From an uncultured Bacteroidales bacterium (lineage in GTDB: Bacteria; Bacteroidota; Bacteroidia; Bacteroidales; Paludibacteraceae): a stretch of 64,000 nt of DNA. How positions within the stretch are numbered: position 1 is the stretch's first letter; each line of letters starts with the position of its first letter. Position numbers and translations under genes: made by a program. The stretch is taken from positions 47,826 through 111,825 of the forward strand of contig ONEZ01000003.1 in the NCBI GenBank assembly GCA_900316995.1, given 5' to 3'. The notes under the pieces are model-generated. The model was not told the origin of the DNA, ran no database searches, and was given only the letters and a program-made list of their open reading frames with translations. Below, one piece after another: positions 17,377-25,047 of the stretch.

Positions 17377-18512
17377 CGTTGTAAAATATAAGTTGTTATT
17401 GAATGAAGTTTCTCACTATCAGGGAAATCATTATAGTGCCACTTGCCTTTTACCGTGCCGTTCTTAATTAGCACAAGCCCTGGGTTGGAGCGTATAATGG
17501 TTTTTAGGGTAATCTCATCTGTTTGCGCCATAGGGCACTTTACATTGTATCTCTTTACAAAATCTTCTATCTCTGTATGAAACGACGATGTCAGCCAATA
17601 CATAGGCACTTCATTCTCCACCGCCCAGTTATATACACGGTTCACCTCTTCCACACCTTTCTCACTGGCGTTTTCAAGTTTTGGGCTTACTACAAGAAGT
17701 GTGCTCCCCTCACGTTCCAGCACTATGTCTGTGATGTCATCCTCGCCGTTGAGCATAATGGAGAAATCATGGATAGGAGGTGTGTAACCCTTCTCTATCA
17801 GCTCCACATTCTGGCGCACAAATGTCCATGTGGAGTCTTCCGCTGGATAATTATCAAGGGTGAACTCCTTCTCCACACCATCTTTGCTATAGACGAATGT
17901 GGTTCTGTAACGGTCGGTGGGTGCTCCCTCCGGCACTGTCATAAGTTCTGAGATATTATTACCAACCTTATACGGACGGAAATCTATTATAGGCAGGTGA
18001 CGGTAGCTGTACAACTCTACTCCTAAACAGAAAAACACAGGGAACAGCATTATAAGCCACTGCCCTTTCTCCGTAAATCTGGATTTATCATATTTCAGTA
18101 GGAAGAAGAGTGCTATAAGCACCATGTCTATGACCACATTCTTATAGAAAGTCTGCCAGTTTGTGAGCACCAAGGCATCTCCAAAACAGCCGCAGTCTGA
18201 AACTGGATTGTATATTGCAAGGTAGAGCGTCACAGGGGTCATCACAGCCATAAAAACAGCCGCAACCACCGCCGTGAGTTTAAGCTTTAGCGAGCATAGC
18301 ATGTTAAAGCCTATGGTAAACTCCACAATTATCATAAGAAACGCCGCAGGCAGAGCCACTGCTGACAGCTCTGGCACGCCAAACGCTTCAAAGTAATCAG
18401 ACATCTTGTAGCAGGTGCCCAGCGGATCAACTGCCTTTACAATGCCTGAAAAGAGGAACACCGCCGCCAAAAAATAACGGCAAACCTTCTGTGCTATAGC
18501 TCCTGCTTTCAT
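17373..18512 (-). CDS. DoxX/MauE-like membrane protein with thioredoxin-like C-terminus
   Basis: This 379-residue protein has about four or five transmembrane segments in the first 160 residues, with the DoxX/MauE-like [16 protein letters not shown] and a Cys-rich [15 protein letters not shown] loop. The C-terminal 180 residues look like a soluble thioredoxin-type fold ([41 protein letters not shown]) but have no CxxC pair. The same arrangement, a DUF1599 gene then this then tpiA, is known in Bacteroides (the BT_3928 family). The function is unknown; a redox or methyl-type membrane role is only suggested. Both ends overlap neighbours by 4 bp. Confidence 0.85.
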   Translation of the reverse strand: MKAGAIAQKVCRYFLAAVFLFSGIVKAVDPLGTCYKMSDYFEAFGVPELSAVALPAAFLMIIVEFTIGFNMLCSLKLKLTAVVAAVFMAVMTPVTLYLAIYNPVSDCGCFGDALVLTNWQTFYKNVVIDMVLIALFFLLKYDKSRFTEKGQWLIMLFPVFFCLGVELYSYRHLPIIDFRPYKVGNNISELMTVPEGAPTDRYRTTFVYSKDGVEKEFTLDNYPAEDSTWTFVRQNVELIEKGYTPPIHDFSIMLNGEDDITDIVLEREGSTLLVVSPKLENASEKGVEEVNRVYNWAVENEVPMYWLTSSFHTEIEDFVKRYNVKCPMAQTDEITLKTIIRSNPGLVLIKNGTVKGKWHYNDFPDSEKLHSITTYILQR

Positions 18513-19057
18513 TCAGACTCCCCCTCCGCGATTTTTATCAAACCAAACACTGAGTAATTGAGCATATCAAAGTAGTTTGCGTCTATGCCTTCTGAAATAA
18601 GGGTCTTGCCCTTATGGTCCTCTATCTCTTTAGTGCGGTTTATCTTCATTAGTATAAGGTCTGTGTACGAACTTATACGCATACTGCGCCACGCCTCATC
18701 ATAATCATGGTTCTTGGCAAACATTAGCCTCTTAGCCTCAGCCACATAGTGGTCATAAAGGCTTATTATCTCATCACTACCCATATCTATGGTATCAGCA
18801 GCACCGTATTTTAGCTGTATCAACCCTATTACAGAGTAATTCACTATGCCTATAAACTCCGGCTTAATGCCCTCACCCACCAGATTCTCCTTTTTTATCT
18901 CAAGACTGCGAATGCGCTTTGCCTTGATAAAAATCTGGTCTGTAACTGACTCTGAACGCATTATGCGCCATGCCCCTCCGTAGTCTGAGAGCTTTTTTAC
19001 AAATATGTCTTTGCACTGGGCAATAGCCTCGTCAAACTGCTTGTTTGTGTCACTCAT
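18509..19057 (-). CDS. DUF1599/Nmad1-like protein with internal duplication
   Basis: This 182-residue protein is built from two related halves. The first (about 15-85) has the pattern KLSDYGGAWRIMR...TDQIFIKAKRIRSLE...GIVNYSVIGLIQL. The second (about 110-178) has KNHDYDEAWRSMR...TDLILMKINRTKEIE...DMLNYSVFGLIKI. The D-Y-x-x-A-W-R-x-M-R core fits DUF1599, also called a nucleotide-modification-associated domain; the true reaction is not established. Its stop overlaps the next gene by 4 bp, so it heads a coupled run into tpiA. It is preceded by a heptad-repeat tract and the rpsU terminator. Confidence 0.82.
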   Translation of the reverse strand: MSDTNKQFDEAIAQCKDIFVKKLSDYGGAWRIMRSESVTDQIFIKAKRIRSLEIKKENLVGEGIKPEFIGIVNYSVIGLIQLKYGAADTIDMGSDEIISLYDHYVAEAKRLMFAKNHDYDEAWRSMRISSYTDLILMKINRTKEIEDHKGKTLISEGIDANYFDMLNYSVFGLIKIAEGESE

Positions 19058-19092
19058 TTTTTGCAGTATCTATATTAGAGTACAAAGATAGG

Positions 19093-19134
19093 AATTAAAA
19101 GTTAAAAATTAAAAGTTAAGAGTTAAAAGTTATA
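19093..19134. repeat. Heptad repeat tract (AATTAAA/AGTTAAA type)
   Basis: Six consecutive 7-bp units: AATTAAA, AGTTAAA, AATTAAA, AGTTAAG, AGTTAAA, AGTTATA. The tract lies between rpsU and the DUF1599-like gene and would form part of the leader of the latter. Confidence 0.7.
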
Positions 19135-19148
19135 ACCGTCAACTAAAT

Positions 19149-19179
19149 AAAAAAGCGAACTGAATAAAATTCAGTCCGC
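19149..19179 (-). terminator. Rho-independent terminator of rpsU
   Basis: On the minus strand an 11-bp stem (GCGGACTGAAT with ATTCAGTTCGC, one G-U pair) with a 3-nt loop is followed by six T residues. It ends about 30 bp downstream of the rpsU stop. Confidence 0.85.
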
Positions 19180-19209
19180 CGTATGCTTTCACAAAAGGAG
19201 ATATATAAA

Positions 19210-19401
19210 TTACTCCTCGTTAAGGTGAAGCTGCTGAACATAGATGGCATGCATCTTACGCTCTCTCTTCACTTCTGACGGTTTGTTGTAAGCCTGACGC
19301 TTGCGTAACTCCTTTACAACACCTGTCTTCTCAAATTTACGTTTGAATTTCTTTAAGGCTCTTTCAATGCTGTCGCCTTCTTTTACTGGTACTACGATCA
19401 T
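19210..19401 (-). CDS. rpsU: Ribosomal protein bS21
   Basis: This is a 63-residue basic protein of the small ribosomal subunit, with the family opening MIVVPVKEGDSIERALKKFK and the KTGVVKELRKR segment. It is a single gene with its own promoter and terminator. In Bacteroidetes bS21 has been linked, with bS18 and bS6, to hiding of the 16S anti-SD tail, which fits the scarcity of SD sequences here; that point is from the literature, not this sequence. Confidence 0.97.
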   Translation of the reverse strand: MIVVPVKEGDSIERALKKFKRKFEKTGVVKELRKRQAYNKPSEVKRERKMHAIYVQQLHLNEE

Positions 19402-19444
19402 GTTTTATATGGTTTTAATTTTTAATTCTCACATTTTGAGTGCG

Positions 19445-19475
19445 CAAAGTTACAAATTCATTTTAAAAGCACAAA
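19445..19475 (-). promoter_or_regulatory. Promoter of rpsU
   Basis: On the minus strand TTTG (19475-19472) and TAACTTTG (19452-19445) are 19 nt apart, a full match to the Bacteroidetes pattern. The leader is about 40 nt. Confidence 0.65.
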
Positions 19476-19502
19476 CTTTTCATATCCATTTTTAATAAAA
19501 TT

Positions 19503-19532
19503 TTGCATTGTGGCTCTCTTTGCGTACCTTTG
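19503..19532 (+). promoter_or_regulatory. Promoter directly against the aminopeptidase start
   Basis: TTG (19503-19505) and TACCTTTG (19525-19532) are 19 nt apart. The G of the -7 element is only 5 nt from the ATG at 19538, so the transcript would have almost no leader. Confidence 0.6.
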
Positions 19533-19537
19533 TGGGT

Positions 19538-21298
19538 ATGAAAAATTGCATAGATAAGATAGCAGAGCTGCAGCTTTGGCTTAAAAACAATGGTTTTGGA
19601 GGCTGCATAATACCTAACGCAGACCCGCACCAGAGTGAATATGTGGAGGACTACTACAAACTGAGGGGATACTTCAGCGGTTTCACCGGCTCCGCTGGCA
19701 CGCTTGTGGTAACTTGCGGCAAAGCCGCTCTTTTTACAGACTCCCGCTACCATATTCAAGCTGCCTTACAGCTTGAAGGCTCTGGCATTGAGCTTTTTAA
19801 GAGTGGGCTTCCCGATGTTCCGCTCTATTATGACTGGCTGCAAGGTGAGGTTGGTGGCGCCCCTGTGGCGGCTAACGCCTACCTCTTTTCCATTGATGAT
19901 TGGGAAATGCTTGCCAATAAGCTTAAAATACAGAACAATAGCGGTTTTGAGAGCCTTTGGGAGCATCGCCCGGCTCTATGTGACAGCAAAATATACATTC
20001 ATGCCGAGCAGTACTCCGGTGAAAGCGTGAAGTCAAAACTGGAGCGTGTGCGCCAGATTCTACGTGACAATGGCGCAGAACTCTGCATAGTGAGCAACCT
20101 TGACGACATTGCATGGCTGCTTAACATACGTGGCGCAGATGTGGCATATAACCCTGTGGTGCGTAGTTATGTGATTGTAACAGAGGCTGATTGCGTCATA
20201 TTCACAGATTATGACAAGATAAGCCAGAGCGTGGGCGGATATTTTGCAAGCAACGGCATACTGGTGAAACCATATAACGCCATTGCTGATTATTTAACGG
20301 ATTGCACTGGCAGAAGTGTATTATTTGACCGTGGCAGCCTGAACTACTCCATCTACGAAAAGGTGAAAAACTGCAGGAGTCTGGTAAACCTACCCCTATA
20401 TATATCCCGTCTAAGAGCTGTGAAGAACAGCGTGGAGATTGAAGGCTACCGGAACGCCATGGAGAAGGACGGTGTGGTTTGGGTTAGGTTCCTGCAATGG
20501 TTCTACGGCTGTCTGGAAGAAGGGCTTACCATTACAGAACTGGACGTTATGGGCAAGATACGGGAATTGAAAGAGGCTCAGGATGAGTTTGTGGATGAGA
20601 GTTTTGGCACCATAGCCGGCTATGCAGAGCATGGGGCAATAGGGCACTACGCCGCCACAGCCGATAGCAACTACACCATAGAACGCAGAAGTTTTCTTGT
20701 GATAGACACTGGCACACATTACCTTAACGGTACTACCGACACTACTCGCACACTCTCTTGCGGAGAACTTACAGATGATGAACGCAGGGATTACACACTT
20801 GTGCTGAAAGGGCACATAGCGTTAGGCACTGCTGTATTCCCCAAGGGCACCAAGGGCAGCCAGCTTGACATCTTAGCACGCCAGCACCTGTGGCAGCAAG
20901 GTTTTAACTACGGCCACGGTACCGGACATGGTGTGGGGCATCTGCTAAACGTGCATGAGGGTTACGCATGGCTCAGGCCACGTGAGAACGGCATAGGCTA
21001 CGAGCCAGGGCTCACCATGACAGACGAGCCTGGCATCTACCGGGAAGGCAAATATGGCATACGTATAGAGAACACAGTGCTTGTAGCGCCACACTCAAAA
21101 ACAGAGTTTGGCGAGTTCCTTAAGTTTGAGCATCTTACGCTTGCCCCCTACTGTTTAGAAGCCATTAACACTGATATGCTCACACAGGATGAAAAGAATT
21201 TTATAAACCAATATAACAGACATCTGAGAGACAGGCTTAAAAAGTGGCTTAACGCAGATGAAAACCTATTTTTGGAGAGATTGACCTATGAAATTTAG
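19538..21298 (+). CDS. Aminopeptidase P family (Xaa-Pro aminopeptidase, M24B)
   Basis: This is a 586-residue cytosolic metallopeptidase that removes N-terminal residues preceding proline. The ATG at 19538 opens the conserved start (IDKIAELQLWLKNNG, then PNADPHQSEYVEDYYK). Two creatinase-like N-terminal domains lead to the pita-bread catalytic domain. Metal ligands are visible in DTGTHYLNGTTDTTRT, GHGTGHGVGHLLNVHEG and TDEPGIYREGKYGIRIENT. The three-domain length suits the long bacterial type rather than the 440-residue PepP of E. coli. Its last 11 bp overlap the next gene. Confidence 0.95.
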   Translation: MKNCIDKIAELQLWLKNNGFGGCIIPNADPHQSEYVEDYYKLRGYFSGFTGSAGTLVVTCGKAALFTDSRYHIQAALQLEGSGIELFKSGLPDVPLYYDWLQGEVGGAPVAANAYLFSIDDWEMLANKLKIQNNSGFESLWEHRPALCDSKIYIHAEQYSGESVKSKLERVRQILRDNGAELCIVSNLDDIAWLLNIRGADVAYNPVVRSYVIVTEADCVIFTDYDKISQSVGGYFASNGILVKPYNAIADYLTDCTGRSVLFDRGSLNYSIYEKVKNCRSLVNLPLYISRLRAVKNSVEIEGYRNAMEKDGVVWVRFLQWFYGCLEEGLTITELDVMGKIRELKEAQDEFVDESFGTIAGYAEHGAIGHYAATADSNYTIERRSFLVIDTGTHYLNGTTDTTRTLSCGELTDDERRDYTLVLKGHIALGTAVFPKGTKGSQLDILARQHLWQQGFNYGHGTGHGVGHLLNVHEGYAWLRPRENGIGYEPGLTMTDEPGIYREGKYGIRIENTVLVAPHSKTEFGEFLKFEHLTLAPYCLEAINTDMLTQDEKNFINQYNRHLRDRLKKWLNADENLFLERLTYEI

Positions 21299-22772
21299 AC
21301 TTTTGCCGGCTGTGCTGACTCTTGCATTGGCAGTGCAGACCGCTTTTTCACAAAGTTCCGCATCGTTCAGCGGCGATGAAGACACTTACACCTATCAAGG
21401 TTCCATGTTTGACGCTAACCCGCTTTCAAACCAGACCGAGATTCAGATTAAGGCAAAACAGCTTGCAGGAGAGAAACTGCTGCTCGCCTACTACTACTTT
21501 GGGCAGATTTATGTAAAAGACTCCATTACAGTTGATGCAAAGGGCAAAGGCAAGTTTGTATCAAAGGAGAAACTTCCGCAAGGGCTTTACACCATCTGTG
21601 TAAAGCGCACTCCCGTCTTTGACCTTATCTTAGGCGGCGACCAGACCATGACCGTAAAGATTGACACCACAAACCATTATGACAACATTGTGGTTGAGGG
21701 TTCTGCGGAATCTGCTGACTTTAATGACTACGCCATGTTTATGAAACATCTCCAGAGGAACTCAAAGGAGCAGAACGAGCGCATCAAGGAACTTACAGAC
21801 ACTGCTGAAATAAGCAAGATAAAGGCTGAACTCCGCCTTATGGGGGCTTCAATGACAGAAAAGCAGAACATCCTTATAAAGAAGTACCCCCAAAGCATGT
21901 GCGGCATATTTGTAAAGGGTCTGCAATCAGCTGAGTTTAAGGAGCCTGAAGGCTACGAGCAGATGTCAGACTCCATGAAATGGGTATTAGGCTACGCTTT
22001 CCAGCGTGACCACTATTTTGACAACATTAACCTCAGCGATGAGCGCTCACTGCACACACCTTATCTTAGCCAGACCCTTGACACCTATATGGATAAGGTG
22101 CTCATTCAGCGTTATGACTCCATTATTCCGCCCGCACTTGCGTTAGTGGAGAAATCACGTGGCAACGAGAACACATTCCGTGCTATATGCAACTACATGC
22201 TCCAACGCAGCGTAAAAAGCAATATAATGGGAATGGACCGCTTGCTTGTGGACCTTGGCAAAAAATACTATCTGACTGGGACAGCCACATGGGCGGACTC
22301 CACACTTAAATCAAACATTGGCAAGGAGATAAAAAAGATAGAGCACTCTCTTGTAGGCGACACCGCCCATAACATAAAGCTTCAGGAACTTGACGGCAAT
22401 TACCGCCCCATCTATGACATGAGCGGCAGCCAATACACCGTTCTTTTCTTCTTTGAGCCACAATGCGGCCACTGCAAAAAGACAGCCCCACAGGTGGCTG
22501 AGCTGTACGAGGCGTACAAAGACGACCCTCGTGTAAAGGTAATTGCAGTGTATATGCTTACAGACAAGAAGGAGTGGACAGACTTTATAGAGGAGAAGAA
22601 GATGCAGAACATGACCAACGTCTGGGACCCTGAGCGCACATCGTTCTACTGGTACTGGTATGACACATCATCCACACCTATGATATACGTTCTTGACAAA
22701 GACCACAAGATTTTTGCCAAGAAGATAGACGCAGATACTTTGAAACTTATATTTGAACACGAACTTAAATAA
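21288..22772 (+). CDS. Secreted thioredoxin-fold protein (DUF5106/DUF4369-like)
   Basis: This 494-residue protein has a signal peptide (LTLALAVQTAFSQ). Residues of about 45-135 resemble the DUF4369-type beta domain (GQIYVKDSITVDAKGKGKF, LILGGDQTMTVKI). A helical middle follows, and the last 140 residues are a TlpA/thioredoxin fold with the active site EPQCGHCKK and cis-Pro segment STPMIYVLD. It likely acts as a periplasmic or surface disulfide reductase; the target is unknown. It overlaps the aminopeptidase gene by 11 bp, so the pair is translationally linked. Confidence 0.87.
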   Translation: MKFRLLPAVLTLALAVQTAFSQSSASFSGDEDTYTYQGSMFDANPLSNQTEIQIKAKQLAGEKLLLAYYYFGQIYVKDSITVDAKGKGKFVSKEKLPQGLYTICVKRTPVFDLILGGDQTMTVKIDTTNHYDNIVVEGSAESADFNDYAMFMKHLQRNSKEQNERIKELTDTAEISKIKAELRLMGASMTEKQNILIKKYPQSMCGIFVKGLQSAEFKEPEGYEQMSDSMKWVLGYAFQRDHYFDNINLSDERSLHTPYLSQTLDTYMDKVLIQRYDSIIPPALALVEKSRGNENTFRAICNYMLQRSVKSNIMGMDRLLVDLGKKYYLTGTATWADSTLKSNIGKEIKKIEHSLVGDTAHNIKLQELDGNYRPIYDMSGSQYTVLFFFEPQCGHCKKTAPQVAELYEAYKDDPRVKVIAVYMLTDKKEWTDFIEEKKMQNMTNVWDPERTSFYWYWYDTSSTPMIYVLDKDHKIFAKKIDADTLKLIFEHELK

Positions 22773-22826
22773 TTGAGAGTTGATAATTGATAATTGAGAG
22801 TTATCAACTGTCAAATGTCAACTAAA
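22771..22826. repeat. Heptad repeat with internal hairpin
   Basis: Units run AATTGAG, AGTTGAT, AATTGAT, AATTGAG, AGTTATC, AACTGTC, AAATGTC, AACTAAA. The direction flips midway, so AGTTGATAA (22778-22786) pairs with TTATCAACT (22801-22809). The tract begins within the stop codon of the upstream gene. Confidence 0.65.
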
Positions 22827-22831
22827 AAAAT

Positions 22832-23344
22832 ATGGCTTTAATTAAATCAGTAAGGGGATTCACCCCAAAAATTGGCAAAGACTGCTTTATTGCAGACAAT
22901 GCCACTATAGTTGGCGACACCACCATAGGTGATGGTTGCAGTATTTGGTTTGGAGCAGTGCTCCGCGGCGATGTTAACACCATAGCTATTGGCAATCACG
23001 TGAACATACAGGACGGGGCAGTGCTGCACACCCTCTACCAGAAATCAACCATTGAGATTGGAGATTATGTATCTGTGGGGCACAATGTCACAATTCACGG
23101 TGCCAAGATTGAAGACTACGCCCTTGTAGGTATGGGCGCAACGGTGCTTGACGGAGCCGTGGTAGGCGCAGGCGCTATTGTGGCTGCCGGTGCTCTGGTG
23201 CTTAGCAACACTAAGATTGGCGAAGGCGAGCTTTGGGCCGGCGTTCCTGCAAAATTCATAAAAAAGGTGGCACCTGAACAGGCTAAGGAAATCAACCAAA
23301 AGATTGCCCATAACTATGCCATGTACGCATCGTGGTACAAATAA
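22832..23344 (+). CDS. Gamma-carbonic anhydrase family protein
   Basis: This 170-residue left-handed beta-helix protein has hexapeptide repeats (IVGDTTIGDGCSIWFGAVLRGD, shortened here to its key turns IGDG and RGD). Metal-binding histidines are in DGAVLHTL, VSVGHNVTIHG. It belongs to the YrdA/PaaY branch of the gamma class. Many of these proteins bind a metal, but activity varies, so carbonic anhydrase activity is not certain. It is downstream of a heptad repeat and directly upstream of the octad repeat that leads into xer. Confidence 0.92.
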   Translation: MALIKSVRGFTPKIGKDCFIADNATIVGDTTIGDGCSIWFGAVLRGDVNTIAIGNHVNIQDGAVLHTLYQKSTIEIGDYVSVGHNVTIHGAKIEDYALVGMGATVLDGAVVGAGAIVAAGALVLSNTKIGEGELWAGVPAKFIKKVAPEQAKEINQKIAHNYAMYASWYK

Positions 23345-23386
23345 GTTTAGGAGTTAAGGAGTTTAGGAGTTGGGGGTTAAGGAGTT
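23344..23386. repeat. Octad repeat (AGTTNAGG) running into the xer reading frame
   Basis: Units AGTTTAGG, AGTTAAGG, AGTTTAGG, AGTTGGGG and a shortened GTTAAGG run from the last base of the gamma-carbonic anhydrase stop into the first codons of the recombinase gene. Several units contain AAGGAG, which resembles a Shine-Dalgarno sequence. Confidence 0.65.
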
Positions 23387-24257
23387 CATTGATTATCTGC
23401 GGTATGAGAAGCACTATTCTGAGCTTACAGTAACCGCTTACCAGAAAGATTTGGAGCAGTTCCAGACCTTTCTGGCTGTGAACTACGGCATAAATGACAT
23501 TCTTGAGACCCAAAGCGCATTTGTGCGTGACTGGATTATGGAGCTAAAGGAGCTGGAGCGGCTCAGTTCCACATCGGTGAACAGAAAACTATCTTCACTA
23601 AGAAGCCTATTCAAGTTCATAAAGCGCCACGATAGCTCGTTCACAGACCCCATGATAAAGATTCCGGCACTGAAGACCGCCAAACCTCTGCCCATATTTT
23701 TCAGAGAGTCTGACGTGGAACAGGTTCTTGACTCCGACGATGCCATTGACAGCCAGGACTTTCCCACTCTGCGAAACAATATGGTGATGGAACTTCTCTA
23801 TGACACTGGCATACGCCGTGCTGAATTAATTTCAATTAAAGATAGGGATTTTAATTTTTTTTCATTAACTTTGCAAGTACGAGGTAAAGGTGGCAAGGAA
23901 CGTGTAATACCTGTAAGCCCCATTCTTAGGGAAAAGGCCCAAAGGTATATAGAGCTTAAAAGCAGGCTTTTTGGTGACACTGTAAACTTTATAGTTACAG
24001 ACAAAGGTGAGAAGGCCTACCCACAGCTCATATACAGGATAGTCACCCTGGCAATGCAAGGCGGGACATCGCTGGCAAAAAGAAGCCCCCACGTCATGCG
24101 CCACACATTTGCCGAGTCGCTGCTCAACGCCGGTGCTGAGATAAATGCGGTGAAAGAGTTGCTTGGGCATTCAAATCTGGCCGCCACACAGGTTTACACC
24201 CACACCTCATTTGAGCAGATGCGCAAAATATACAGGGAGGCACACCCAAGAAAATGA
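23370..24257 (+). CDS. xerC: Tyrosine recombinase XerC/XerD
   Basis: The protein resolves chromosome dimers by site-specific recombination at dif. It is 295 residues long, the family's usual length. An N-terminal SAM-like core-binding domain (FIDYLRYEKHYSELTVTAY) precedes the catalytic domain with DTGIRRAEL (first Arg), GKGGKERVIP (Lys), HVMRHTFAE (His and Arg), LGHSNLAATQVYTH (His and nucleophile Tyr). No in-frame ATG fits the conserved N-terminus; an in-frame TAG at 23364 leaves the TTG at 23370 as the best start. The first codons come from an octad repeat. XerC versus XerD cannot be decided by eye. Confidence 0.92.
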   Translation: MGVKEFIDYLRYEKHYSELTVTAYQKDLEQFQTFLAVNYGINDILETQSAFVRDWIMELKELERLSSTSVNRKLSSLRSLFKFIKRHDSSFTDPMIKIPALKTAKPLPIFFRESDVEQVLDSDDAIDSQDFPTLRNNMVMELLYDTGIRRAELISIKDRDFNFFSLTLQVRGKGGKERVIPVSPILREKAQRYIELKSRLFGDTVNFIVTDKGEKAYPQLIYRIVTLAMQGGTSLAKRSPHVMRHTFAESLLNAGAEINAVKELLGHSNLAATQVYTHTSFEQMRKIYREAHPRK

Positions 24258-24280
24258 ATTCTTTTTATTAATATATGTGT

Positions 24281-24315
24281 AACTGTCAATTGTCAACTGT
24301 CAATTGTCAACTAAA
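24281..24315. repeat. Heptad repeat tract (AACTGTC/AATTGTC type)
   Basis: Units AACTGTC, AATTGTC, AACTGTC, AATTGTC, AACTAAA lie between xer and hpf. They are the reverse complement of the GACAGTT-type units elsewhere in the window. Confidence 0.7.
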
Positions 24316-24332
24316 AAAGAAAGGGTTTTGTT

Positions 24333-24623
24333 ATGGAAGTTCTAATTCAAGCAATCAAATTTGACGCCACAGAGAAGTTACAGGAGTTTATTCAGAAGAA
24401 GATGAACAAGTTAGAGAGGTTCTATGACGGCATTACCAATATAGAGGTCACACTAAAGGTTGTTAAGCCAGAGACCGCTGCTAACAAGGAGGCTGCTGTC
24501 AAGGTGACAGCTCCGCATGTAGAGCTGTTTGCCAGCAAGATAGCTGACAGTTTTGAGGAGGCTATAGACCTTTGCGCAGAAGCTCTACAAAGACAAATGG
24601 AGAAGGCTAAAGAGAAAAAATAG
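24333..24623 (+). CDS. hpf: Ribosome hibernation promoting factor (short HPF/YfiA)
   Basis: This 96-residue protein binds the small ribosomal subunit in the tRNA and mRNA path during stationary phase and blocks translation. Family features are IQAIKFDATEKLQEFIQKK, KLERFYDGITNIEV and the final DLCAEALQRQMEKAKEKK. It has only the N-terminal domain, without the dimerising tail of long HPF. It lies downstream of xer, separated by a heptad repeat, and upstream of the tRNA promoter. Confidence 0.93.
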   Translation: MEVLIQAIKFDATEKLQEFIQKKMNKLERFYDGITNIEVTLKVVKPETAANKEAAVKVTAPHVELFASKIADSFEEAIDLCAEALQRQMEKAKEKK

Positions 24624-24651
24624 CAAAATATTCAGTTTTTTCTTGAAATAT

Positions 24652-24682
24652 TTTGTCAGTTCAAAAAATAGCCGTACATTTG
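24652..24682 (+). promoter_or_regulatory. Promoter of the tRNA-tuf region
   Basis: TTTG (24652-24655) and TACATTTG (24675-24682) are 19 nt apart. Transcription would begin near 24687, about 43 bp before tRNA-Thr. Confidence 0.65.
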
Positions 24683-24720
24683 CAAGCCGTTTGAGATGGA
24701 ACAACTCATAAAACGGCTTG
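24683..24720 (+). promoter_or_regulatory. Ten-bp inverted repeat at the transcription start
   Basis: CAAGCCGTTT (24683-24692) and AAACGGCTTG (24711-24720) are perfect complements around an 18-nt spacer. The repeat starts right after the -7 element, so it could be an operator, a leader hairpin or an hpf terminator (TTTGATTTTG follows). Sequence alone does not decide. Confidence 0.5.
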
Positions 24721-24729
24721 TTTGATTTT

Positions 24730-24803
24730 GCCTCTTTAGCTCAGTTGGCCAGAGCACGTGATTTGTAATCTCGGGGTCGTTGGTTCGAATCCGACAAGAG
24801 GCT
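24730..24803 (+). tRNA. tRNA-Thr (TGT)
   Basis: A full cloverleaf of 74 nt: acceptor GCCTCTT/AAGAGGC, D arm GCTC/GAGC, anticodon loop TTTGTAA giving TGT, T loop TTCGAAT. The anticodon stem CGTGA/TCTCG has a T-T mismatch at 29-41. No CCA is encoded. Confidence 0.95.
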
Positions 24804-24816
24804 CAAAGAAAACAAA

Positions 24817-24898
24817 GGGCAGTTACCAGAGTGGCCAAATGGGGCTGACTGTAACTCAGCTGGCTTAGCCTTCGGTGGTTCGAATCCATCACTGCCCA
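24817..24898 (+). tRNA. tRNA-Tyr (GTA)
   Basis: An 82-nt class II tRNA with acceptor GGGCAGT/ACTGCCC, anticodon stem GCTGA/TCAGC, loop CTGTAAC with anticodon GTA at 24851-24853, a long variable arm and T loop TTCGAAT. Confidence 0.96.
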
Positions 24899-24918
24899 CC
24901 ACTCTCTCAGTAAACAAG

Positions 24919-24955
24919 CTCGGTTGACCTTAACATAAATCAACTGAGTTTTTTT
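24919..24955 (+). terminator. Rho-independent terminator after tRNA-Tyr
   Basis: CTCGGTTGA (24919-24927) pairs with TCAACTGAG (24940-24948) in a 9-bp stem with one G-U, followed by seven T residues. It would separate the Thr-Tyr tRNAs from the Gly-Thr-tuf part. Confidence 0.75.
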
Positions 24956-24969
24956 GACTAAAGAGGTTT

Positions 24970-25022
24970 GCGGAAATAGCTCAGTTGCCAAGAGTAAAAG
25001 AGGTAAAGCTCTATCAACTGAG
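24970..25022 (+). pseudogene. Partial, scrambled copy of tRNA-Gly
   Basis: Positions 24970-24987 repeat exactly the first 18 nt of the tRNA-Gly that starts at 25048. After a 20-nt A-rich spacer, positions 25008-25022 are the exact reverse complement of that tRNA's D arm (25058-25072). No anticodon or T arm is present, so it cannot be a functional tRNA. Confidence 0.75.
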
Positions 25023-25047
25023 ATTGACGGAGAAAAATTGAAATAAT

